Source: Bryobacterales bacterium
GTDB taxonomy: Bacteria > Acidobacteriota > Terriglobia > Bryobacterales > Bryobacteraceae
Direction of reading: 5' to 3'
NCBI GenBank assembly: GCA_016789905.1
Contig: JAEUQC010000095.1
Span: forward strand, 1 to 36,460
Length of the DNA stretch: 36,460 nucleotides
Below, piece after piece: positions 1 to 7,854 of this stretch. Numbering within the stretch: the stretch's first letter is position 1; each line of letters opens with the position of its first letter. Made by a program: the position numbers and the translations under genes. The notes below the pieces were generated by a model. It was given only the letters and a program-made list of their open reading frames with translations, ran no database searches and had not been told where the DNA came from.

Positions 1-1
1 G

Positions 2-289
2 GAGATGTACTACCGCTACTGGATGCACCTGGGTGGCGGCCACAATGTAACGGCCAATTACGGCATCCGGACACATCGCTATAAGCTGATTTATTACTAT
101 GGCAAGGCGCTGGGCGCGAGCGGCGCCGTTGATCAGGACACCCCGCCCGAATGGGAGTTCTTCGACCTGCAGAAGGACCCGCGCGAGATGCGCAACGCCT
201 ACAGCGACCCTGCCTACCAGAAGACCATCGCCGATCTAAAAGTGCGATTAGCAAAACTCCAGGCCTACTACAAAGACACTCCCGCGTAA
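2..289 (+). CDS. Sulfatase (arylsulfatase-type), C-terminal fragment cut by the window edge
   Basis: This is the last ~95 codons of a reading frame that is open to the left edge, so the true start lies outside the window. The visible part matches the C-terminal subdomain of formylglycine-dependent sulfatases: an 'RTHRYKLIYYYG' strand followed by 'EWEFFDLQKDPREMRNAYSD', the usual 'W-E-L-F-D-L-x-x-D-P-x-E-x-x-N' closing motif, and a short C-terminal helix. The catalytic Cys/Ser and metal ligands would be in the missing part and cannot be checked. Such enzymes are normally exported and remove sulfate esters from glycans. The stop is at 287-289 and the next gene begins 23 bases later. The family assignment is fairly sure; the substrate is unknown. 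Confidence 0.8.
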   Translation, partial: EMYYRYWMHLGGGHNVTANYGIRTHRYKLIYYYGKALGASGAVDQDTPPEWEFFDLQKDPREMRNAYSDPAYQKTIADLKVRLAKLQAYYKDTPA

Positions 290-312
290 CGGCGGTACTC
301 TAAAGACTGATC

Positions 313-1596
313 ATGCAAGTTCGATTGAACATAGAGGGAATTCGTTGCTTTTCGACACTGCAACAGGCAACAATTCGACCTTTAACTATCCTGGTAGGTG
401 AAAATAGCGCCGGAAAAACGACGTTTCTCGCTCTTTGCCAGATTGCCTCCGCGATTCTGGAGGGGTATTCTCCGACCATCTCATTCAACGAGCCTCCCTT
501 TTCCCTAGGGGCGTTTGAGCAGATCGGCTCTTACATGGGCGGCCGCGCGGGACGAGTGCGTGAGTTTTCGCTCGGCGTTGAGCAGATTCAGGAGGACCAC
601 GACAACGCGTCGGTCCATGCTGTGTTTGGATCAGAGGCCGGTCAGCCCATCATGAAATCCTGGCGATATGAGTGGGGTTCGCGCGGTATTCGGATCCAGC
701 GTTCGGATGACGGGGGAATACGAATTGAGTTTCGAGGCAAAACCAAGACCTTTGAGATTGCAGTTCCCAAGGATAGAGCCCATCTTGTCGGCCGTGGGTC
801 ACTCTCGTTCTTGGCGGTCGGCTATTACTCGCCTAGAAAAGACCCTCAGAATCTCCCCGACAGTGACGAACTGCAGGAGATGGACCAACAGTTGCGCCAG
901 ATTCGACGTGCGTTTGGGCAGTTTCCCTATGCATTCGCCCCGATTCGCACGAACCCCCGGCGCACCTACGATCCGACGGGTGCAGCGCCTGATCCAGAGG
1001 GTTCTCACATACCGATGCTCCTCGCACGTTTGGCGAGCCAGACAGAGCCACGCGAATGGAAGACCTTGCGAACTTCGCTGCAACAGTTCGGCGCCAACTC
1101 TGGATTGTTTCAGCAGGTAGATGTCATTCGTAAGGGAAAGAAGGAAAGCGACCCCTTCCAGATCGGAATCAAAGGCTCCGGACCATCCGTCAATCTCGTC
1201 GACGTCGGCTACGGCGTAAGTCAAGTTTTGCCGTTAGTCGTCGACTCTCTTCAGCGACTGCGTGTAAACGATCTTTTCCTGCTTCAACAGCCGGAAGTGC
1301 ACCTCCACCCCCGGGCGCAAGCAGAACTTGGGAGTTTTTTTGGGAGAGTTGCAAATAGGACCAGACGATTTGTGGTTGAAACGCACAGCGACTACCTCGT
1401 CGATCGAGTTCGAATGGAGGTCCGCTCCTCAAAACGGATTCGCCCGGAAGATGTCTCCCTCCTCTACTTCGAACGCGGCAAAGAAGGCGCCCGCATCCAC
1501 AACATCGAACTCGATGCCGCCGGCAGCATCGTAAATCCCCCTCCAGGCTATCGCCAGTTTTTCCTGGATGAAGAACTCGCACTACTGGGGGACTAG
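313..1596 (+). CDS. AAA/ABC-type ATPase of the OLD/AAA_21-like group
   Basis: This 427-residue protein is a single ABC-type ATPase head related to OLD-family and DUF3696-type ATPases. Visible motifs are Walker A GENSAGKTT (residues 29-37), an ABC-signature-like segment GYGVSQ (299-304), a Walker B block ending LLQQPEVHLHP (P327) and an H-loop ETHSD (H358). The Walker B block reads QQPE where EEPE or EQPE is more common. There is no TOPRIM domain after the ATPase, unlike OLD nucleases; instead a separate PIN-like gene follows after two bases, so the two are probably translated together. Relatives occur in defence modules and as orphan ATPases. By eye the gene is less GC-rich than its neighbours (27 G/C in the 60 bases 361-420), which fits acquisition by transfer. 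Function beyond ATP-driven control of a partner is inference. Confidence 0.85.
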   Translation: MQVRLNIEGIRCFSTLQQATIRPLTILVGENSAGKTTFLALCQIASAILEGYSPTISFNEPPFSLGAFEQIGSYMGGRAGRVREFSLGVEQIQEDHDNASVHAVFGSEAGQPIMKSWRYEWGSRGIRIQRSDDGGIRIEFRGKTKTFEIAVPKDRAHLVGRGSLSFLAVGYYSPRKDPQNLPDSDELQEMDQQLRQIRRAFGQFPYAFAPIRTNPRRTYDPTGAAPDPEGSHIPMLLARLASQTEPREWKTLRTSLQQFGANSGLFQQVDVIRKGKKESDPFQIGIKGSGPSVNLVDVGYGVSQVLPLVVDSLQRLRVNDLFLLQQPEVHLHPRAQAELGSFFGRVANRTRRFVVETHSDYLVDRVRMEVRSSKRIRPEDVSLLYFERGKEGARIHNIELDAAGSIVNPPPGYRQFFLDEELALLGD

Positions 1597-1598
1597 CC

Positions 1599-2048
1599 GT
1601 GTGTTTAATCGTTGATGCAAATCTATCGTCTACATTGCTGGGAGAGAAAAGTGATGTACGAAAGTGGCTGCTGGGCCAACAAGGCAATCCCCGCCTCGTC
1701 GTTGGCGGGCTGCTGACACTGGAGCTACGAAAACTGGATCACGTCCGGAAATTCCTCGTCGTATTGCAGCAAGCCGGGCGATTGCGCCAATGCCACGCCG
1801 AATCGTTGGAAGGGGAATTGAAAAAACTGGGCAAACAGAAGATCTGTACCTCCAACGATCTTCACGTTCTCGCGCTCGCCATCGTGAGTGGAGCACGCAC
1901 CGTCGCCACCAACGACGAAGCCTTAATCCGGGATTTCAAGAATCCCAAAATCATGCCAAGTCCTCGCGGCAAGGTCTACCGGAAACCGTCCATTCACCGC
2001 AAACTCCTCGGCCACACTCCTGTTTCCTGCGGCGTAAAGGCGAAGTGA
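1599..2048 (+). CDS. PIN-domain-like putative nuclease partnered with the ATPase
   Basis: This 149-residue protein starts at a GTG two bases after the ATPase stop. It has the layout of a PIN (VapC-like) RNase: strand 'LIVDAN' with D6, a central acidic residue E42 (LLTLELRKL), then 'SNDLHVLALAIVSGARTVATND' with D87 and D106. These four acidic positions match the D-E-D-D set that holds the metal ions in PIN nucleases. The region after residue ~115 (KIMPSPRGKVYRKP) is an extra basic tail. No antitoxin-like gene lies beside it, so a simple VapBC pair is unlikely; the close coupling to the ATPase suggests the ATPase gates the nuclease. The PIN assignment is by pattern only. Confidence 0.7.
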   Translation: MCLIVDANLSSTLLGEKSDVRKWLLGQQGNPRLVVGGLLTLELRKLDHVRKFLVVLQQAGRLRQCHAESLEGELKKLGKQKICTSNDLHVLALAIVSGARTVATNDEALIRDFKNPKIMPSPRGKVYRKPSIHRKLLGHTPVSCGVKAK

Positions 2049-2082
2049 CCCCACAACCCTTGCTACCCTAGTACGAAGTACC

Positions 2083-4242
2083 ATGCGAACACTCCGCTAC
2101 GAGACAAAAAGCGGGATCGCGGTCAGCAGGACACTGAGCACAGCCCCGTACCGGCGCGGCTTGCAGCTTTTACTCCGTAAGCTCGACCGCTTCCGCGGCT
2201 TCTACCTCTCCTCGGGATACGAGTATCCCGGGCGGTACTCGCGCTGGGACATCGCCGGCATTACCCCTCCCCTCGAAATCATCTCGTCCGGACGCAAGGT
2301 GGATTTCAACCCGCTTAACACTCGCGGCGAAGCGCTGTGCCAGATGATCGGACGCGCCCTGGCCAACCATGACTTCTGGGCCGATTTCCAGAGCGACTCC
2401 GTCGGCCTGCACGCCACGCTGAAGCCGCTCCCCGCCTTCTTCCCCGAAGAGGAACGCTCCAAACAGCCCTCCGTCTTCAGCGTCCTTCGCGCGCTGGTGG
2501 AAGAGTTCCGCCACCCCGACGATTCGCGCCTCTCGCTGGTCGGCGCCTTCGGCTACGACCTGCTCTTTCAGTTCGACCCCATCCAACTCCGCCTGCCGCG
2601 CGGCGACCGCAAAGACCTCCACCTCTTCTTCTGCGACGACATCTACTACATGGACCGCAAGAAGGAACAGATCGAGCGCTTCCAATACGATTTCGAGTTC
2701 GACGGCCTTTCCACCGCTTCCCTTCCCCGCGAAGGGCAGGCCGTGCCCAAACCCGCGAAACGCAAGCCCGCGCCGATCACCAGTGACCATACTCGCGAAG
2801 AGTATATGGCCAATGTGGAGACCGTTCGCAAGGGCATGAAGCAGGGCGATTTTTACGAGGTGGTCCTGCGCCAATCGTTCAAGACCACCTACTCCGGCAG
2901 CCCCTCCAAACTGTTTGAAACGATCCAGCAGGCCAGCCCATCGCCTTACGAATTCATCATGCAGTTGGGTGAGGAACAGTTGATCGGAGCCTCGCCAGAG
3001 ATGTTCGTGCGCGTGGAAGGTCCGCGTGTGGAAACCTGCCCCATTAGCGGCACGGCGCGCCGCACCGGGGACCCGATGGCTGACGCCGAGAACATTAAGC
3101 AGTTGCTGATGTCGGCGAAGGAAGAGTCGGAACTCACGATGTGCACCGACGTGGACCGCAACGACAAGTCCCGCGTGTGCGTTCCAGGCTCGGTGAAGAT
3201 TATCGGGCGGCGGCTGATTGAAAGCTACGTTGGGCTGTTTCACACGGTGGACCATGTGGAAGGGCTGCTGATGCCCGGCTTCGACGCGATCGACGCGTTC
3301 CTGTCGCATATGTGGGCCGTCACTCTGATTGGCGCGCCGAAGAAGGCCGCTTCGCAGGCTATCGAGAACCTGGAGAAAGACGCTCGCGGCTGGTATGGGG
3401 GCGCCGTTGGCATGTTGTCGCTCAATGGCGATATCAACACCGGCATCACGATTCGCACGGTGCATTTGAAAGACGGCATCGCCACCTACCCGGCCGGCGC
3501 GACGCTGCTGTATGATTCCGACCCGGCGGCTGAAGAGGCCGAGACGCGCGTAAAGGCCACCGGCTTCTTCCGCGCCATGGCCGGGCGCGGGACCGCGACT
3601 GAGGCCGAAAAGCCCGCCCCGGTCGGCGAAGGCCTGAAGATGCTGCTGGTCGACAACGACGACTGCTTTATCCAAACCCTGGCCAATTACGCTCGGCAGA
3701 CGGGCGCCGAGGTGGTGACGTACCGTTCCGGCATCCCGGAATCCGTCATCGACTCCATTAATCCGGACTTGATTCTGGTAAGCCCCGGCCCCGGCCGGCC
3801 GGCCGATTTTGGTGTGCCGAAACTGGTCCAGTTCGCGGCCAAGGCCGGCTACCCCGTTTTTGGCGTCTGCCTGGGTCTGCAGGGCATCGTGGAAGCGTTC
3901 GGAGGTGAACTGGGGGTCCTTGACTATCCCATGCACGGCAAGCCGTCCAAGGTCCGCCATCTGCACAAGGGCGCGTTCGCGGGACTGCCGGAGGAGTTCC
4001 GGGTTGGCCGGTACCATTCGCTCTACGCCATACCTGAAAAGTTGCCCGAAGTTCTGGAGGTGACGGCGCTGAGTGAAGACGGCGTCATCATGGGCGTCCG
4101 TCATCGTCAACTGCCGATTGAGGCTGTGCAGTTCCATCCCGAATCGCTTTTGTCGCTCGACGGCAACTGCGGTCTTCATCTGATAGAGAACATCATCCGG
4201 CTTCACGGCCGCGCCAGGGCCGGCCGTTGGGTAAGCCGCTAA
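2083..4242 (+). CDS. trpE(G): Anthranilate synthase, fused TrpE-TrpG
   Basis: This 719-residue fusion makes anthranilate from chorismate and glutamine, the first step of tryptophan synthesis. Residues ~1-510 are the chorismate-binding TrpE part, with 'CPISGTARRTGDPMADAEN', 'TDVDRNDKSRVC' and 'GAPKKAASQAIE'. Residues ~525-715 are the class I glutamine amidotransferase TrpG part, with 'SPGPGRP', the nucleophile C596 in GVCLGLQG, and H685/E687 in FHPES. The N-terminus ('SSGYEYPGRYSRWDIAG') resembles the fused enzyme of rhizobia, which is also ~720-730 residues. The phenazine enzyme PhzE has the same layout, but no phenazine genes are near. No trp leader peptide or attenuator is visible in the 34 bases upstream, and no other trp genes lie in the window. 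Confidence 0.93.
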   Translation: MRTLRYETKSGIAVSRTLSTAPYRRGLQLLLRKLDRFRGFYLSSGYEYPGRYSRWDIAGITPPLEIISSGRKVDFNPLNTRGEALCQMIGRALANHDFWADFQSDSVGLHATLKPLPAFFPEEERSKQPSVFSVLRALVEEFRHPDDSRLSLVGAFGYDLLFQFDPIQLRLPRGDRKDLHLFFCDDIYYMDRKKEQIERFQYDFEFDGLSTASLPREGQAVPKPAKRKPAPITSDHTREEYMANVETVRKGMKQGDFYEVVLRQSFKTTYSGSPSKLFETIQQASPSPYEFIMQLGEEQLIGASPEMFVRVEGPRVETCPISGTARRTGDPMADAENIKQLLMSAKEESELTMCTDVDRNDKSRVCVPGSVKIIGRRLIESYVGLFHTVDHVEGLLMPGFDAIDAFLSHMWAVTLIGAPKKAASQAIENLEKDARGWYGGAVGMLSLNGDINTGITIRTVHLKDGIATYPAGATLLYDSDPAAEEAETRVKATGFFRAMAGRGTATEAEKPAPVGEGLKMLLVDNDDCFIQTLANYARQTGAEVVTYRSGIPESVIDSINPDLILVSPGPGRPADFGVPKLVQFAAKAGYPVFGVCLGLQGIVEAFGGELGVLDYPMHGKPSKVRHLHKGAFAGLPEEFRVGRYHSLYAIPEKLPEVLEVTALSEDGVIMGVRHRQLPIEAVQFHPESLLSLDGNCGLHLIENIIRLHGRARAGRWVSR

Positions 4243-4583
4243 AGTTCGGGCTTTATCTGGCCGTGTTCGCCTTCACGGCGATGACGGCCATCAATTTTTG
4301 CGGCACCATTTTTCACTGCGGATGCCAGTCTATGTGGTCGGCCGGCTCAGAACATTGCAATATCAAGCACCACGCCGGGCCTCATTGCCCGTGGTGCACG
4401 CATGGCGGTATCGGCTTTGTGGTCAGCATGGTACCAGTGTTTGTGGCGCAGGCTTGGGCGGTGTTCCGCACGGCGGATTGGGGCTGGAAAACCAGGTTGA
4501 TATTGGCACTGGGAGCCTATCCGATCGTTGGGGGAATCCTCGGCGGTATTGTAGGATGGTTGCAGGGGTACTGGAACCACTGA
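4227..4583 (+). CDS. Small Cys/His-rich membrane protein, unknown function
   Basis: A 118-residue frame that starts at a TTG inside the end of trpE(G), overlapping it by 16 bases. Three hydrophobic segments are visible, at about residues 7-27, 61-80 and 89-111. Between the first and second lies a soluble stretch rich in cysteine and histidine (HCGCQSMWSAGSEHCNIKHH followed by HCPWC), which could bind a metal or form disulfides. The overlap and frame suggest translational coupling to trpE(G), but an internal ATG at 4281 could be used instead. I do not recognise the family. Coding is likely because the hydrophobic pattern is coherent and the Cys/His cluster is unlikely by chance. Confidence 0.65.
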   Translation: MGKPLKFGLYLAVFAFTAMTAINFCGTIFHCGCQSMWSAGSEHCNIKHHAGPHCPWCTHGGIGFVVSMVPVFVAQAWAVFRTADWGWKTRLILALGAYPIVGGILGGIVGWLQGYWNH

Positions 4584-4641
4584 CTGTTGCCTGACTGGTC
4601 CTCAAGTTCCATACTGACTTGCAGAGGATAGACCTTTCCGC

Positions 4642-4755
4642 ATGGACCTTTCTGACATCACCTATATCGCCTACCTGATCATCTGCGCCCTGATTGCGTT
4701 TGGCATCTCCGGTGGCGGCGGGGGCAAGCGATCCCGGATTCCCGCTGGGGCATGA
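4642..4755 (+). CDS. 37-residue single-pass small membrane protein upstream of hpnE
   Basis: A short frame starts at ATG 4642 and ends at TGA 4753-4755, overlapping the hpnE start codon at 4752 (ATGA). It encodes a short acidic N-terminus (MDLSDITYIAY), one hydrophobic span (LIICALIAFGI, about residues 8-22), a glycine run and a basic tail (KRSRIPAGA). A weak purine-rich site lies near 4622-4628. The start/stop overlap is the usual sign of translational coupling, so it may be a small membrane protein made with the hopanoid enzyme or simply a leader that helps translate it. No family was recognised. Confidence 0.5.
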   Translation: MDLSDITYIAYLIICALIAFGISGGGGGKRSRIPAGA

Positions 4756-6065
4756 CGGATGTGATTGTCATTGGCGGCGGCCTTGCGGGCCTATCCGCCG
4801 CGGCGGCGCTGGGCAGCACGGGCGCTTCCGTTACCCTCTTTGAATCGCGCCCATTCCTGGGTGGCCGAGCCACGTCGTATTCGCTTCCCGATTCTGAAGT
4901 AATCGACAATTGCCAGCACATTCTGCTGCGCTGCTGCGTGAACCTGCTTGATTTTTACCGCCGGCTGGCGGTGGACGACAAGGTGCGCTTTTTCTCCGAG
5001 ATTCCGTTTATGGAGCCCGGTGGACGCGTTTCGGTTTTCCGCCGGGGCGTGCTGCCGGCGCCGCTGCATTTCACGGAATCGTTCCTGCGCTTGCCGTTCC
5101 TAAGCCTGTGGGATAAAGTCGCCATCGGCCGCGCGTTTTTGGCGATACTCCTGGAACATAGTACGCGGCGCGACCTGGAAGAGATTTCGATGCTCGACTG
5201 GCTGCGCGAAAAGGGCCAGACTCCCAATGCCATCGAGCGTTTTTGGCGGCAGGTACTAGTGAGCGCCATCAACGCCGAACTGGGCGACATGGCGGCCAGC
5301 CATGGCTTCCAGGTTTTCCGGCTCGGTTTCCTGGCAACCAACGACTCCTACGAAATGGGCGTGCCCAATGTACCGCTGGGGGACCTGTACGGCTCCCAGG
5401 CGTGGAGCCGGATGCCGAACGTGAAATTACGGCTGCGGGCGCCGGTGGAATCAGTGGAAGTGGCTGACGGCGCGGTTGCCGGCATTGTCAGCGGAGGCGA
5501 GCGGCACACGGCCCGCCAATACGTCTCCGCGCTGCCATTTGAGCGCGTGGGCGCGCTGATCCCGGACGCGCAGGTAGACACCTCCGCGTTTGCTCATTCT
5601 TCCATTACGGGCGTACATCTTTGGTTCGACCGGCCGGTAACGAACCTGGAAAACGCAACGCTGCTCGAGCGCAACATCCAGTGGTTTTTCAATAAAGACG
5701 ACGGGCGCTACCTGCAACTGGTGATTAGCGCGTCGAAGAGTTTGCTTGAAATGCCGCGGCAGCAAGTGATCGACCTGGCCGTGCGGGAGTTGCGCGAATT
5801 CTTGCCCGAGGCGCGCGCGGCGCAGGTAATGAAGGCGCATGTGGTGAAAGAGGCGCGGGCCACCTTCGCCGCCGTGCCTGGCCTGCACCGGCACCGGCCC
5901 GACGCGCCAACGCGGCTAAGAAACCTGTGGCTGGCGGGCGATTGGACCCGGTCCGGCTGGCCGGCAACGATGGAAGGCGCCGTCCGCAGCGGCTACAAGG
6001 CAGCGGAATTTACGGCGGCGGCGCTGGAACGTCCCTCCAAATTCCTGCTGCCCGACATAAAATAG
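4752..6065 (+). CDS. hpnE: Hydroxysqualene dehydroxylase (FAD-dependent)
   Basis: This 437-residue flavoprotein belongs to the amine oxidase/phytoene desaturase superfamily. It opens with the dinucleotide-binding motif VIGGGLAGLSAA and the second FAD-contact motif FLGGRATSY, and closes with the FAD-binding 'LWLAGDWTRSGWPATMEGA'. The segment 'VIDNCQHILLRCCVNLLDFY' matches the HpnE subfamily, which reduces hydroxysqualene to squalene after HpnC and HpnD for hopanoid synthesis. No hpnC, hpnD or squalene-hopene cyclase is in the window, so the pathway link comes from sequence alone; a carotenoid-type desaturase is the main alternative. It overlaps the 37-residue ORF by four bases and is followed after seven bases by a small secreted protein. 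Confidence 0.82.
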   Translation: MTDVIVIGGGLAGLSAAAALGSTGASVTLFESRPFLGGRATSYSLPDSEVIDNCQHILLRCCVNLLDFYRRLAVDDKVRFFSEIPFMEPGGRVSVFRRGVLPAPLHFTESFLRLPFLSLWDKVAIGRAFLAILLEHSTRRDLEEISMLDWLREKGQTPNAIERFWRQVLVSAINAELGDMAASHGFQVFRLGFLATNDSYEMGVPNVPLGDLYGSQAWSRMPNVKLRLRAPVESVEVADGAVAGIVSGGERHTARQYVSALPFERVGALIPDAQVDTSAFAHSSITGVHLWFDRPVTNLENATLLERNIQWFFNKDDGRYLQLVISASKSLLEMPRQQVIDLAVRELREFLPEARAAQVMKAHVVKEARATFAAVPGLHRHRPDAPTRLRNLWLAGDWTRSGWPATMEGAVRSGYKAAEFTAAALERPSKFLLPDIK

Positions 6066-6072
6066 AAAGCGT

Positions 6073-6453
6073 ATGATGACGCGTATCCTGTTCACCCTAG
6101 CCATGTTTGCCGTGGCGCTGCCAGTTCTGGCCGACCCGCCGATGACCAAGATCCGCGTGGAAGTGCGGAAGGCCGTCAATGACAAGCCGGTGGAACGAGC
6201 GAGCGTGGTGATACGGTTTGTCGAGGGCCGGTCGGTGGTCAAACTGGGCAAGAAGATCATGACCACCTACCAGATGCGAACCAACCAGGACGGCGTGGCG
6301 AACATGCCGGCGATTCCGCAGGGCAAGATCCAGATTCAGGTGATCGCCAAAGGACTGCAGACGTTCGGGAAGATCTTCGATATTGGCGAAGAAGAGAAGA
6401 CAGTGGAGATCAAACTGAACGATCCGCAACCGCAATACTCGGTTCACCAGTAG
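6073..6453 (+). CDS. Secreted TTR/carboxypeptidase-regulatory-like small protein
   Basis: A 126-residue protein with a clear signal peptide (MMTRILFTLAMFAVALPVLA, cleavage likely after residue ~21). The mature part looks like one beta-sandwich of the carboxypeptidase regulatory or transthyretin-like type: 'KIRVEVRKAVNDKPVERASV', a glycine-poor middle, then 'TNQDGVANMPAIPQGKIQIQ' and a closing strand 'EEKTVEIKLND'. Such domains are common in acidobacterial secreted proteins and usually mediate binding. Two ATGs are adjacent (6073 and 6076), and either would serve. It follows hpnE by seven bases and may share its transcript. It ends six bases before the convergent ridA stop. Confidence 0.75.
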   Translation: MMTRILFTLAMFAVALPVLADPPMTKIRVEVRKAVNDKPVERASVVIRFVEGRSVVKLGKKIMTTYQMRTNQDGVANMPAIPQGKIQIQVIAKGLQTFGKIFDIGEEEKTVEIKLNDPQPQYSVHQ

Positions 6454-6459
6454 GCGAGA

Positions 6460-6846
6460 TTAGTCAAGCGCGGCGATGCAGTCGATTTCAATGCGGACGT
6501 CGCGCGGGAGACGCGCGGCTTCGACGGTGGAACGGGCGGGCGGATTGACGTGGAAATACCGGCCGTAGACCTCGTTCACGTGAGCGAAGTCACCGATGTC
6601 ACGCAGAAAGATCGTGGTTTTGAGCACGCGGTCGAGCGAAGAACCGGCCTCCTCCAGAACGGCCTTCAGGTTTTCGAGAACGCGAACTGCCTGATTGGCA
6701 ATATCGCCTTCCACGACTTGGCCGGTGGCCGGGTCGAGCGGGATCTGGCCACTGCAGTAGATGATGTCGCCGTGGATAACCGCTTGCGAGTAGGGACCGA
6801 TCGCCTTGGGGGCGCCGGCGGTTGCGACGATGCGTTTCTGGGCCAT
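6460..6846 (-). CDS. ridA: RidA family enamine/imine deaminase
   Basis: A 128-residue protein of the YjgF/YER057c/UK114 family. Visible family marks are 'AIGPYSQAVIHGDIIYCSGQ', 'QAVRVLENLKAVLEEAGSS' and the C-terminal 'PPARSTVEAARLPRDVRIEI', with R105 at the place of the substrate-binding arginine. RidA hydrolyses reactive 2-aminoacrylate and related imines released by PLP enzymes, protecting branched-chain amino-acid synthesis and other PLP-dependent steps. Length is typical (about 128). It lies six bases downstream of pyrD on the same strand, so the two are likely cotranscribed, although no direct metabolic link is known. Confidence 0.93.
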   Translation of the reverse strand: MAQKRIVATAGAPKAIGPYSQAVIHGDIIYCSGQIPLDPATGQVVEGDIANQAVRVLENLKAVLEEAGSSLDRVLKTTIFLRDIGDFAHVNEVYGRYFHVNPPARSTVEAARLPRDVRIEIDCIAALD

Positions 6847-6852
6847 GACTTT

Positions 6853-7782
6853 CTAGTTTAGCCGGAGCGTGCCGGTGAGTTCAGTGACGCGGGAAATCTT
6901 TTCTTCGGCGCAAAAAGCGTCCAGTTCCCGGGCGATGCGCAGGGGCGATTGCGGATCCCAGAAAGTGGCGGTTCCGACTTCGACGGCGGCAGCACCGGCA
7001 ACTATGAATTCCGCGGCATCCTCCCCGGTGGCGATGCCGCCGAGGCCGACGACTGGTATTTTCACGGCGCGGGCGGCTTCATGGACCAGGCGCAGAGCGA
7101 TCGGCTTAATGGCCGGGCCGGATAGCCCGCCATAGTTGTTGCCAATGCGGGGCCGGCGGGCGCGGGCATCGACGGCGAGCGAAATGAACGTGTTGACCAG
7201 GCTGATGGCGTCCGCGCCGGCGCTTTCCGCCGCCTGGGCCAGCGGATCGATCTTCGCGACGTTCGGCGAGAGTTTGACGATGACCGGGCGTCGCGTCAAC
7301 GAACGAACCTTGGAAACTACCCCGGCAAGCAGCACCGGATCGTTCGAAAAAAAGATGCCGCCATGCTTGGTGTTTGGGCAACTGACATTCAGTTCGTAGC
7401 CGGCGAGCCCTTCTTCGCCGTCGAGTACGCGAACAACCTCCTCGTAATCTTCGATTGCGTTGCCGAATACATTGGCGAATACGGGGGTCTTCAGTTGGCG
7501 AATGCCTGGCAGTTTGTCCTTGACGAAGGCGCGAACGCCGATGTTCTGAAGGCCGATCGCGTTGATCATCCCAGCTTCTGCTTCCCAAATCCGAGGCGGT
7601 TTATTGCCGTCCATCGGCTCCCGGGAAAGCCCTTTCACCACAATGCCGCCGATGTTGGCCAAATCGACAATCGATTCAAACTCCACGGCATAGGCGAAGG
7701 TGCCGGAGGCGGCCAGGACGGGGTTGCGAAGCGCGATTCCGCAGAGGGAGGTTGCCAGCCTGGGGGATGTGGGCGATGCCAT
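6853..7782 (-). CDS. pyrD: Dihydroorotate dehydrogenase, class 1B catalytic subunit type
   Basis: A 309-residue FMN-dependent TIM-barrel enzyme that oxidises dihydroorotate to orotate in pyrimidine synthesis. The class 1 active-site cysteine is seen as C135 in [13 protein letters not shown]. Other marks are '[11 protein letters not shown]'-like N-terminal residues ([17 protein letters not shown]), 'NAIGLQNIG' and the phosphate-binding '[18 protein letters not shown]'. The sequence fits class 1B, which normally works with the FAD/iron-sulfur subunit PyrK; no pyrK is in the window. The start at 7782 is the ATG ahead of a short lead-in. It is divergent from the hybrid kinase gene with about 72 bases between starts. 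Confidence 0.93.
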   Translation of the reverse strand: MASPTSPRLATSLCGIALRNPVLAASGTFAYAVEFESIVDLANIGGIVVKGLSREPMDGNKPPRIWEAEAGMINAIGLQNIGVRAFVKDKLPGIRQLKTPVFANVFGNAIEDYEEVVRVLDGEEGLAGYELNVSCPNTKHGGIFFSNDPVLLAGVVSKVRSLTRRPVIVKLSPNVAKIDPLAQAAESAGADAISLVNTFISLAVDARARRPRIGNNYGGLSGPAIKPIALRLVHEAARAVKIPVVGLGGIATGEDAAEFIVAGAAAVEVGTATFWDPQSPLRIARELDAFCAEEKISRVTELTGTLRLN

Positions 7783-7854
7783 GTATCCTCTATTGTCCCA
7801 AATAGGACGAATGGGCTAAGGTCCGAACCCTCATCTGCCGATGGAAGAAGGAGG

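Noticed and set aside
2049..2082. trp leader/attenuator before trpE(G)
   Set aside because: Only 34 bases separate the genes; no Trp-rich short ORF or paired hairpins fit.
2170..4206. 678-codon minus-strand frame opposite trpE(G)
   Set aside because: It is the mirror of a clear trpE(G) gene; its product has no coherent domains and a His/Arg/Gly/Val-rich makeup typical of antisense frames in GC-rich DNA.
2083..4242. PhzE (phenazine) instead of anthranilate synthase
   Set aside because: The layout is shared, but the N-terminal region resembles the fused TrpE(G) clade and no phz genes are nearby.
7363..7854. Upstream extension of the hybrid kinase frame
   Set aside because: It runs antisense through pyrD and encodes no recognisable domain; the two membrane helices start right after ATG 7855.
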